Translations under genes and position numbers: made by a program
Shown here: in pieces, positions 25,670 to 33,027 of the stretch
How positions within the stretch are numbered: the first letter of the stretch is position 1
Layout: each line of letters begins with the position of its first letter
Assembly: GCA_022796015.1 (NCBI GenBank)
Contig: JAAWHU010000029.1
Location: forward strand, 1-37,142
DNA length: 37,142 bases
Direction of reading: 5' to 3'
Source: Hungatella sp.
Lineage (GTDB): Bacteria > Bacillota > Clostridia > Lachnospirales > Lachnospiraceae
Notes under the pieces: model-generated
The model's database searches: none
What the model saw: the letters and a program-made list of their open reading frames with translations, nothing else
What the model was told of the DNA's origin: nothing

Positions 25670-27058
25670 ATGCCGATGAAAGAACTGATCTATAATCCAA
25701 AGCCGGCGCCAATTACAGCGCCTTTGTTTGAAAGACACAGTTTAGAAGAAATAGAATGGTCTGAGAAGTATGAGCTTACCTGTAACGGAAAGCATCAGCC
25801 GGTTTACTATACGGATTCCTTCCATTATGCGCCTGTGGCCGTTGAACCTGATTTAGAAGAGGTCGATGTGGTAATTGATGTAAAAACTCCTTTTAAGCAT
25901 GTAGTAATCAGGCCATCCGGGTATGAGATTGATTTTCAGGTGAAAGGAACACAGATTAGATTCCATTTGCCTAAAATTCTGAAGGTAAGTGTGGAGCTGG
26001 ATGGAGATTTGAAGAGCCCTCTGTTTATTCTGTGCTCTCCCAAAATCGAAAGACCGGATGACGCCACCATCTGTTTCGAGAAAGGAAAGATTTATAATGT
26101 TGCCACCCTGGAATTAAAGGATCATGATGTGGTTTATTTTGAAGAGGGCAGTATTGTTTATGGGAGAGTTTTTGCTGATCACTGCAGCAATATAAGACTG
26201 GTGGGAAACGGCATTTTAAACGGCGGGCCATGGCATCTGCCTGACAGCAATGGAAAAGCATTTTTAGTGGACATCCGATGGTGCAGGAATCTGCTGATTG
26301 AGGGTATTACCGTTGTGGACAGTGCCATGTGGCAGATTGTCCCGGCAGCATGTACGGATGTGGTCATACGGAATACCAATTCCTTGTCCAGGCTTGTGAC
26401 AGGGGATGGGATTGATATAACCGGATGCCAAGACGTGCTGATCGAAGATTGCTTTATACGTGCGGCAGACGATTGTATCTGTATCAAATCCGGCAGGCTT
26501 CCGGAAATGTCCACAGTCAGAGATGTAAAGAATCTGCTGGCGCAGCGATGCGTATTGTGGAACGCAGAACCAGGCAATGCAATCGAAATCGGATATGGCC
26601 TTATGTGCGATGAGGTATCTAATCTGACCTTTAAAGACTGCCATATTATCCACTGTGAATATGAGGGCAACATGGGAGGAAGCGCCCTTTCTATTCACCA
26701 GGCGGACAATGCATATATCCACGATATTCACTATGAAAACATCAGCGTAGAGGATGTGGCCCAGAAGCTTTTTGATATTAAGGTGCTGGAATGCAAATAT
26801 TCTTACACCCACGAGAAGGGACGTATTGAGGACATTTACTTTAAAGATATTAAGGTTTTAAATGGAAATTTTCCTGTGTCCATTATCAGAGGATATGAGA
26901 TGCATCTGGAAGAAAGCAGGCCGGAACGGATTTATTTTGACAATATTGAGATTTTGGGAAAACCATGCCGTTCGGTTCTGGACATGCACATGGTAGTGGA
27001 GCTTGCCCATAAAATCTATGTTGATGGGGTAATGGAATGTCCGAGAAATAAATTTTAA
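25670..27058 (+). CDS. Glycoside hydrolase family 28-like (polygalacturonase-type) protein
   Basis: This 462-residue protein has a right-handed parallel beta-helix pattern. The N-terminal ~120 residues form a beta-domain. GH28-type motifs follow: GDGID at 245-249 and ADDCICIKSG at 266-275 (paired Asp267/Asp268). The later motif position reads GNAIEIGY at 302-309 rather than the usual GHG, and no RIK motif is clear. No signal peptide is seen, so it is probably intracellular and acts on imported oligomers. GAGGAGG precedes ATG 25670; ATG 25676 is an alternative. It is the last operon gene, followed by a hairpin terminator. Galacturonic-type linkages are the family default, but the altered motifs make specificity uncertain. 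Confidence 0.85.
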   Translation: MPMKELIYNPKPAPITAPLFERHSLEEIEWSEKYELTCNGKHQPVYYTDSFHYAPVAVEPDLEEVDVVIDVKTPFKHVVIRPSGYEIDFQVKGTQIRFHLPKILKVSVELDGDLKSPLFILCSPKIERPDDATICFEKGKIYNVATLELKDHDVVYFEEGSIVYGRVFADHCSNIRLVGNGILNGGPWHLPDSNGKAFLVDIRWCRNLLIEGITVVDSAMWQIVPAACTDVVIRNTNSLSRLVTGDGIDITGCQDVLIEDCFIRAADDCICIKSGRLPEMSTVRDVKNLLAQRCVLWNAEPGNAIEIGYGLMCDEVSNLTFKDCHIIHCEYEGNMGGSALSIHQADNAYIHDIHYENISVEDVAQKLFDIKVLECKYSYTHEKGRIEDIYFKDIKVLNGNFPVSIIRGYEMHLEESRPERIYFDNIEILGKPCRSVLDMHMVVELAHKIYVDGVMECPRNKF

Positions 27059-27076
27059 GTAAAATCATGAATCTGG

Positions 27077-27115
27077 GGGCTGTCCGGCAAGATGCTTTCG
27101 TGTGACAGCCCTTTT
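27077..27115 (+). terminator. Rho-independent terminator of the LacI-controlled operon
   Basis: GGGCTGTC (27077-27084) pairs with GACAGCCC (27104-27111) around a 19-base loop and is followed by TTTT. It lies 19 bases after the GH28-like gene stop. Confidence 0.7.
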
Positions 27116-27128
27116 CTGCCTGGGACGT

Positions 27129-28469
27129 TTAATCCTGAGGCAGAACTGCTTTCTTGACAGCCTGCAGAAGGCTTTTATCCTTCCGGTCAGTATCCTTGGT
27201 CAATTCCCAGATCATGACGCCGCCTAAATTCTCTTTGGCATATGTTGTTTTTCTTGCAATGGTATCCATACCATTATAGTAGACCTCCATGCCGTTATAA
27301 AGAGTATGGTCTGTGTTCCAGGCATCAGGCACGCTCTCCAAGATGGTCTTATAATCTGCCCAACTTGGCCGGCCATAAAATGGGAGGCCAAGAACCACCT
27401 TGGAAGCCGGAAGCCCCCGGGTCTCTTTCCAATAGGTTGCGCAGTCCACGGCGAATTGGTACGAGGAGTGGCGCTCCCCATCGCCTCCATCATAAGCCAT
27501 GACATTGATAAAATCCACGGCATCTAAAACCCGATTGGTGTGGGCGGCGGCATCATAATAGATATTGCCGTCAGGCGTAGCGCCGCTCAGTACGGCGGCA
27601 GTCAGAAGTTTGCCCTTATTATGGAGCCTGCCGGATAATTCTATCATCAAAGCTTCATACTGTTTGGAGCTGGCGCCGTCTGTCCGGGGATGCTCCCAGT
27701 CCATGTCTACACCGTCAAATCCATATTTCTCACACATGTCCATAATATTGTCGGCTAACTTCTTTACTCCCGCCTCCGTAGCAGTGGCTTCCATGAACAC
27801 GCCTTCCAAAGGAGTGTCATTGTAGCTCCAGCCTCCCACAGACAGCAGCACCCTTGCACCGTTGGCATGAGCAGAGCGGATCAGGGTTCTGGCCGTATCG
27901 GGGTTTTCTAAGTCACGCAGGCTGCCATCAGGCATAGGGATGGCAAAGGCATAGCAGACATGGGTTATCACTCCGAAATCTACGGCGTGAAGCATGTCCG
28001 GCTTCCAGCTTGGATAGTAACCTACTACCTTAAAATCCGCTGCTTCCGTGTTATGAGGCGTTAAGGCATCTGTAGGACGAGCCTCTGAGGATGCCGCCCT
28101 TTCTGGGTTGTCCCATGAGAGGCCCATATCCTCCCACACATCGCTTCGATCCGGAACCTCGCCGAGAGTCCACCATTTGGCACGGTAGACACGTCCCTGG
28201 TAGATGGCAGTATCGCCCCCTAAATAGACGGCAGTCCTGTCCCAGGTATCGCCAGCCTCCGAGGCCAAAGGGATGTCCGAGACAAGTATCGTCTTTTGGC
28301 GGCTGGCAGCCGTATTGACTGGGCTGCCTGAGAGCTGATCCTGCATGGGACTGCCGACAGGAACGGCGGCATGGGCATGAAGGCTTACGCCGATCCATAA
28401 TGCAGCTGTCAGCAGTATGCCCAGGACAACACCTCCCAGAGTATAAAAAAGATGCTGTTTGTTTTCCAT
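27129..28469 (-). CDS. GH18 family hydrolase with chitin-binding-like module
   Basis: This 446-residue protein is predicted to be secreted or membrane-anchored: a hydrophobic segment at 9-30 ends in AHAHAA-like sequence. Residues 75-116 resemble a CBM5/12 chitin-binding module (AVYLGGDTAIYQGRVYRAKWW and a TLGEVP turn). The GH18 barrel follows from about 147 (VVGYYPSWKP), with SVGGWS at 210-215 and DGVDMDWE at 252-259, Glu259 being the catalytic acid. GGAGGAG upstream supports the Met at 28469 rather than 28535. The family cleaves chitin, peptidoglycan-like or N-glycan GlcNAc linkages, or acts on spore cortex. It has its own promoter. Confidence 0.9.
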   Translation of the reverse strand: MENKQHLFYTLGGVVLGILLTAALWIGVSLHAHAAVPVGSPMQDQLSGSPVNTAASRQKTILVSDIPLASEAGDTWDRTAVYLGGDTAIYQGRVYRAKWWTLGEVPDRSDVWEDMGLSWDNPERAASSEARPTDALTPHNTEAADFKVVGYYPSWKPDMLHAVDFGVITHVCYAFAIPMPDGSLRDLENPDTARTLIRSAHANGARVLLSVGGWSYNDTPLEGVFMEATATEAGVKKLADNIMDMCEKYGFDGVDMDWEHPRTDGASSKQYEALMIELSGRLHNKGKLLTAAVLSGATPDGNIYYDAAAHTNRVLDAVDFINVMAYDGGDGERHSSYQFAVDCATYWKETRGLPASKVVLGLPFYGRPSWADYKTILESVPDAWNTDHTLYNGMEVYYNGMDTIARKTTYAKENLGGVMIWELTKDTDRKDKSLLQAVKKAVLPQD

Positions 28470-28577
28470 GGCACACTCCTCCAGTCGTTGTCTTAGAACC
28501 TTCCGCAGGCTGTAACCCACAGCTGTAGAAGGCAATGTTCAGACACACTCTAGCAACATGTTTTATAAGTTGGTTTT

Positions 28578-28606
28578 ATTATATCTTATGGAAACCTTTG
28601 GCGCAA
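28578..28606 (-). promoter_or_regulatory. Promoter of the GH18 gene
   Basis: On the minus strand, TTGCGC (28606-28601) and a perfect TATAAT (28583-28578) are separated by 17 bases. The ATG lies 109 bases further on. No other gene I can support lies between 28470 and 28742 except a possible 21-codon ORF on the plus strand. Confidence 0.6.
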
Positions 28607-28646
28607 CATGATATGGCAATATCTTCTTGATGAAAGGTGATAAGAA

Positions 28647-28712
28647 ATGACAAAGCCTTCCATGAATGAATTATTCAATCATCTTCCATTTGATAGTTGT
28701 GAACAGATATAG
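28647..28712 (+). other. Possible small ORF (21 codons)
   Basis: ATG AAAGGTG-type ribosome binding sequence at 28633-28640 precedes an ATG at 28647 by 6 to 7 bases. The ORF encodes MTKPSMNELFNHLPFDSCEQI and stops at 28710-28712. It could be a genuine microprotein, the start of a decayed gene, or chance. Confidence 0.2.
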
Positions 28713-28734
28713 ACAGCTCTATGGCAAAAAAGTA

Positions 28735-28754
28735 GGGCAGCACTACGGCTGCCC
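28735..28754 (-). terminator. Hairpin terminator containing the stop codon of the membrane-protein gene
   Basis: GGGCAGC and GCTGCCC pair around a six-base loop and on the minus strand are followed by TACTTTTTT. The stop codon TAG of the membrane protein at 28743-28745 lies in the loop, so termination begins within the end of the gene. Confidence 0.7.
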
Positions 28755-29720
28755 CTGGCTTTCTTCTGTGACAATCCCCCCATGATCCATCTGATAACGC
28801 TTGTAGATCTTAGGCCCATACATGATTCCCATTAACACAAAGAACAGAATCACTAAAGCCACGCCTCGTTTCCATCCATAGGGTTCCCATCCGGTTTTCT
28901 TCGCCTCTTTCTTTTGTGTCGGCTGGTATGCAATTCTATCAGGCACAGGATTTGGAGAAAAACCTGCCTCATTATGGACACCGGACTTCATGTTTCCATA
29001 CAGCTGTTTGTGAAGCTGGATAACCTCCTCCGGTTTTCTTACGGCATCATATTCCTTCCCCTCATATGTAAAAAAGTGATCTGTAACGATTCTTGGATTG
29101 TGCTTTGCAATGGCTTCCACAATGGCTATACTGGCTTTTTCCGGTGGGTTTCTCTGCAAAAATCCCAGCTCTCCATCGGCGATGTAGGCCACCAGGGCCC
29201 GGTCATAGCCTCCGTCCTGACAGAGGTATTTTTTTGTGTACAGACAAGCCACCATGTCTTTCAGGCGAAATACGCAGGGATCCATGGATGGGAGTTTCAC
29301 GTAATTGGCAGTGATAAAACCCATACTTTTCAGGCTGTTGGTATCTTTGTCCTTATCCATGGAAAGGAGGATAGTACCCGGCTGCCGAAATTCCTGATCA
29401 ATCTGATGCAGTTCCTGCTCCGACAGGCCGCAGGCGTTCTTGTAAGCCTCGATCCAGCCCTGCTCCTTTTTCTTCTGCATGGAGCTTCCCAGCACGGCAA
29501 ACAAGATACCGGCAATCATCATAACGCCGCCGAACATTAGGGCACCCTGGATTCCCATGGTGTTAGACAATACGGCCGCTAAAGCTATGCCGATTACAAT
29601 AAGCATGGCGCCCATGGCAAACAGCCCTTTTCCGGCGCCTGACACACTGTACATGTACTGGAGTACACTTCCGTTCTTTGACATCTTCTGTTTCAGCTTA
29701 TCATCTGGTTCAAATATCAT
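28743..29720 (-). CDS. Membrane protein of unknown function
   Basis: This 325-residue protein has two adjacent membrane segments near residues 32-80 (GLFAMGAMLIVIGIALAAVL and ALMFGGVMMIAGILFAVLG), a middle cytoplasmic-looking domain of about 180 residues, and a third segment near the C-terminus (GVALVILFFVLMGIMYGP). I do not recognise the middle domain (FITANYVKLPS, YIADGELGFLQRNP). The upstream ATG at 29756 overlaps the -10 box of the promoter, so it cannot be in the message; the start at 29720, with AGGAG before it, is preferred. The gene stands alone with its own promoter and terminator. Confidence 0.8.
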   Translation of the reverse strand: MIFEPDDKLKQKMSKNGSVLQYMYSVSGAGKGLFAMGAMLIVIGIALAAVLSNTMGIQGALMFGGVMMIAGILFAVLGSSMQKKKEQGWIEAYKNACGLSEQELHQIDQEFRQPGTILLSMDKDKDTNSLKSMGFITANYVKLPSMDPCVFRLKDMVACLYTKKYLCQDGGYDRALVAYIADGELGFLQRNPPEKASIAIVEAIAKHNPRIVTDHFFTYEGKEYDAVRKPEEVIQLHKQLYGNMKSGVHNEAGFSPNPVPDRIAYQPTQKKEAKKTGWEPYGWKRGVALVILFFVLMGIMYGPKIYKRYQMDHGGIVTEESQGQP

Positions 29721-29754
29721 AGCCTTTCTCTCCTGTAGTATAGATTTTTCTTTC

Positions 29755-29783
29755 ATTATATATCAGTCAATACCATATGACAA
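29755..29783 (-). promoter_or_regulatory. Promoter of the membrane-protein gene
   Basis: On the minus strand, TTGTCA (29783-29778) and TATAAT (29760-29755) have a 17-base spacer. The -10 box overlaps the ATG at 29756, which rules out that ATG as the start. Confidence 0.65.
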
Positions 29784-29808
29784 TGGGAAAGTAACTGTTT
29801 CTTGTTAA

Positions 29809-30015
29809 GACCGATCAGCGAATACCGGCGCGGACGGTCTTCCCATGTGTTCTGCAGCGGAAGATGCCGTCTATTCCAGCTGGGAAGAGGATAACCAATA
29901 TGGAATCAAGACTAGCCAGTGGACTGTGGTAGGAGATATGCTTGTAAGATATGAGAGCGTGCCGGGGGCAGGCGTCTATTATGCAGTAAATCAGCAGGTT
30001 GGAACGAATCCGTGA
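29809..30015 (+). pseudogene. 3' remnant of an unidentified gene
   Basis: The frame is open for 68 codons between stops at 29806 and 30013, with protein-like composition (EDAVYSSWEEDNQYGIKTSQ, then WTVVGDMLVRYESVPGAGVY). An ATG at 29845 would give 56 residues, but it has no ribosome binding site. It reads like the C-terminal end of a secreted or beta-rich protein whose 5' part is missing. It ends 2 bases from the stop of the convergent pseudogene. Confidence 0.4.
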
Positions 30016-30017
30016 TT

Positions 30018-30456
30018 TTACCGTTTTTTGTAGATTATAATTTCCGGATCTTTACCGTTACAGCCGTATTGGCACACCAACATAAACCTGTCATCAGCCA
30101 ACGAGTCCATAGCGCCTGTCACTTCCGGGTATTTCTATCTGATTTCCGAAATAGACATTATTATCTTCAAGGAATTTTACATGCTGGCCATTGAAAAGAG
30201 GATATTCCAGGTTAACGAAAAAGCCGTTCAATAAATTAAGCTCCCTGACTTCAAGCCCCTTAATCCCAAGAGCGTTAAATTCGGAAATTAATGTATTCAT
30301 TATAAGCAATCGCTTCTCGGCCAATGCTGCTTCTTTATTGTGCTGTCTAAGGCAGAATGAAAACTCTATCCGCAGAAAGTTATATTTGTCAATACCATGA
30401 AACTGTGGTAGAATGAATCCGTATATGATAGAATGTACATGAAAATAAATTAGCAT
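30018..30456 (-). pseudogene. Frameshifted pseudogene of unknown family
   Basis: One frame runs from 30456 down to a double stop near 30094 (LLIMNTLISEFNALGIKGLE, then FLEDNNVYFGNQIEIP). A second frame continues with coherent protein, EVTGAMDSLADDRFMLVCQY and GKDPEIIIYKKR, to the stop at 30018-30020. Removing one base from the CCGGG run at 30125-30129 joins them as IEIPEVTGAMDS, about 140 residues in all. There is no ribosome binding site at the upstream ATG, and the 5' end lies over the promoter of the next operon, so the start is probably lost too. An assembly error is possible but less likely. Confidence 0.55.
30386..30414 (+). promoter_or_regulatory. Promoter of the radical SAM / RNase G / Trk operon
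   Basis: TTGTCA (30386-30391) and TAGAAT (30409-30414) are spaced by 17 bases, 57 bases before the radical SAM start. The site overlaps the 5' end of the minus-strand pseudogene. Confidence 0.65.
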
Positions 30457-30470
30457 ATTAAGGAAAAACC

Positions 30471-32339
30471 ATGAGAAAACTAGCCTTACCTGATGAAATT
30501 TTACTAAGCGTCCAGCAGCCCGCCCGCTACATCGGCGGCGAGGTAAACATGTGTGTTAAGGACCCGAAAAACGTGGCCATCCGTTTTGCCATGTGCTTCC
30601 CGGATGTCTATGAGATCGGAATGTCCCATCTGGGCATTCAGATTCTCTATGATATGTTTAACAGAAGAGAAGATGTATACTGTGAGAGGGTGTATTCTCC
30701 ATGGACGGATCTGGACAAGATCATGCGCCGGGAGAATATCCCTCTCTTTGCCCTGGAATCCCAGGAACCGGTGAAAAGCTTTGATTTTCTGGGGATCACC
30801 CTCCAGTATGAGATGTGCTATACCAATGTCCTGCAGATTCTGGACTTAAGCCAGATTCCTCTTCACAGCCGTGACAGAGGAGAGACAGACCCTGTTGTAA
30901 TTGGCGGCGGCCCCTGCGCATACAATCCAGAGCCCTTGGCAGAGTTTTTTGATCTGTTTTATATCGGGGAGGGGGAGACCGTCTACTATCAGCTTTTAGA
31001 CGCCTATCTTGACAATAAGAAACAAGGAAAAGGCCGTCTTGAATTTCTGGAGAAGGCAGCCCGGATTCCGGGGATCTATGTCCCGGCCTTTTATGATGCC
31101 GCCTACTATGAAGATGGCACCATAAAAGCTTTTACACCTAATAACCCTCATGCGCCCCAAAAGGTTACAAAGGAGCTGGTGGTAAGCTTAGACGATGCAC
31201 CCTATATCGAGAAACCTCTTGTCCCCTTTCTTAAGGTTACCCAGGACCGGGTGGTTCTTGAGATCCAGCGAGGCTGTATTCGTGGATGCCGCTTCTGCCA
31301 GGCAGGCAATGTATACCGGCCTTTGAGAGAGCATGGGCTGGAATATCTGAAGCACTATGCCAAGCAGCTTATTGAGACCACAGGCCACGACGAGATTTCC
31401 CTAAGCTCCTTAAGTTCCAGCGACTACACCGATCTTCCTGAATTGGTAAATTACCTGATAGATGAATGCAGTGCAAAAGGCGTCAATATTTCCCTTCCTT
31501 CTCTGCGGATTGATGCCTTTTCCCTGGACGTTATGGGAAAAGTCCAGGACGTGAAAAAATCCAGTCTGACCTTTGCGCCGGAGGCCGGCTCCCAGAGGCT
31601 TCGGGATGTGATCAACAAAGGTCTTACAGAGGAAGTAATCTTAAAAGGGGCGGCCATGGCATTTCACGGCGGATGGAACCGGGTGAAGCTGTATTTTATG
31701 CTGGGGCTTCCCACAGAGCAGAGAGAGGATATGGAAGGCATTGCCCTCTTATCGGAGAAAATAGCCGAGACTTATTATGACGAGATTCCCAAAGACCAGC
31801 GCCATGGCAGGGTACAGATCGTGGCCAGCTCCTCCTTCTTTGTCCCTAAGCCATTTACCCCCTTCCAGTGGGCCAAGATGTGCACCAAGGAAGAATTTTT
31901 AGAGCGGGCTTATATTGTGAAGAATAAATTCCGGGAGATGAAGAATTTTAAGAGCCTAAAATACAACTGGCATGAGGCCGATGTGACGGTTCTGGAGGGA
32001 GTCCTGGCACGGGGAGACCGGAGAGTGGGAGCCGTGGTAGAGGCTGCTTACAAAAGCGGAGCCCTTTTTGACTCCTGGTCCGAATATTTTGACAACAGCC
32101 TGTGGATAAAGGCCTTTGAGTCCTGCGGGATAGACCCGGATTTCTATACTGTCCGGGAGAGAAGCCTTGATGAGATATTCCCCTGGGACTTTATTGATGC
32201 AGGCGTATCAAAGGAATTTTTAAAGAAAGAATGGCTTTTGGCCATGAAGGGGGAGGTAACCCCCAACTGCCGCCAGAGCTGTTCCGGCTGCGGGGCCAGA
32301 GGCTTTGGAGGAGGTGTCTGCTATGAAGATAAGGATTAA
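30471..32339 (+). CDS. TIGR03960 family B12-binding-domain radical SAM protein
   Basis: This 622-residue protein has an N-terminal B12-binding-like region (PDVYEIGMSHLGIQILYDMFN; VIGGGPCAYNPEPLAEFFD) and a radical SAM core whose iron-sulfur ligands are Cys269, Cys273 and Cys276 in GCIRGCRFCQAGN. The C-terminal tail has a cysteine cluster (CRQSCSGCGARGFGGGVC). The function is not established; the protein is widespread in clostridia and always encoded beside the TIGR03936 protein. AAGGA lies 6 bases before ATG 30471. The next gene begins inside its 3' end, so they are coupled. Confidence 0.92.
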   Translation: MRKLALPDEILLSVQQPARYIGGEVNMCVKDPKNVAIRFAMCFPDVYEIGMSHLGIQILYDMFNRREDVYCERVYSPWTDLDKIMRRENIPLFALESQEPVKSFDFLGITLQYEMCYTNVLQILDLSQIPLHSRDRGETDPVVIGGGPCAYNPEPLAEFFDLFYIGEGETVYYQLLDAYLDNKKQGKGRLEFLEKAARIPGIYVPAFYDAAYYEDGTIKAFTPNNPHAPQKVTKELVVSLDDAPYIEKPLVPFLKVTQDRVVLEIQRGCIRGCRFCQAGNVYRPLREHGLEYLKHYAKQLIETTGHDEISLSSLSSSDYTDLPELVNYLIDECSAKGVNISLPSLRIDAFSLDVMGKVQDVKKSSLTFAPEAGSQRLRDVINKGLTEEVILKGAAMAFHGGWNRVKLYFMLGLPTEQREDMEGIALLSEKIAETYYDEIPKDQRHGRVQIVASSSFFVPKPFTPFQWAKMCTKEEFLERAYIVKNKFREMKNFKSLKYNWHEADVTVLEGVLARGDRRVGAVVEAAYKSGALFDSWSEYFDNSLWIKAFESCGIDPDFYTVRERSLDEIFPWDFIDAGVSKEFLKKEWLLAMKGEVTPNCRQSCSGCGARGFGGGVCYEDKD

Positions 32340-33027
32340 ATTTAAAAAGCAGGGCTCTATGAAATTCATCGGCCATCTGGATATTATGCGGTATTTCCAG
32401 AAGGTTATGAGGCGTGGGAATGTACAGATACGCTACAGCGAAGGATTCAGCCCCCATCAGATCATGTCCTTTGCAGCGCCTCTTGGGGTGGGAATCACCA
32501 GCAACGGCGAATATCTGGATATAGAGGTCACCTCCACAGAGGATTCCAAGACCATGATAGACAGGCTTAACCAGGTGATGTGCCAGGAGATTCAGGTGTT
32601 AAGCTATAAAAAGCTTAAGGATTCCAGCAAAAATGCCATGTCCATTGTGTGTGCTGCCGATTACACCCTTACATTCAGAGACCAGCACCGTCCCCGGGAT
32701 TTGGAAGATTTTTTTAAAGAGCTGGAAGAATTTTACGGCCAGGAGCAGATCCTGATTGTAAAGAAGACAAAAAAAGGACAGAAGGACATGGATCTGAAGC
32801 CTCTGATCTATAAGCTGGAGCTAAGAGGAGATGCCATCTTTATGCAGGTGTCCACGGGAAGCAAGGATAATATAAAGCCGGAGCTGGTCATGGAAGCTTT
32901 TTATGAGAGCCGGCAGCGGCAATATCCTCCCTTTGCTTTCCTGATCCAGCGTGAGGAGGTCTACGGGCTGGAGGATCAGACAGGCAGAAAGATTCCTTTA
33001 GAAGAATTTGGAGAAGACATTGAATAA
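32323..33027 (+). CDS. TIGR03936 family radical SAM-associated protein (DUF2344)
   Basis: This 234-residue partner of the preceding radical SAM protein begins with the family's typical start MKIRIKFKKQGSMKFIGHLD and contains SEGFSPHQIMSFAAPLGVGI. GGAGGAGG at 32307-32315 supports ATG 32323 over the open frame from 32305. It overlaps the radical SAM gene by 17 bases. Members are nearly always found beside radical SAM and RNase G genes; a role in RNA or ribosome modification is often supposed but not proven. Confidence 0.9.
   Translation: MKIRIKFKKQGSMKFIGHLDIMRYFQKVMRRGNVQIRYSEGFSPHQIMSFAAPLGVGITSNGEYLDIEVTSTEDSKTMIDRLNQVMCQEIQVLSYKKLKDSSKNAMSIVCAADYTLTFRDQHRPRDLEDFFKELEEFYGQEQILIVKKTKKGQKDMDLKPLIYKLELRGDAIFMQVSTGSKDNIKPELVMEAFYESRQRQYPPFAFLIQREEVYGLEDQTGRKIPLEEFGEDIE

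Noticed and set aside
29720-29756. ATG at 29756 as start of the membrane protein
   Set aside because: It lies in the -10 box of the promoter, so the message should begin after it.
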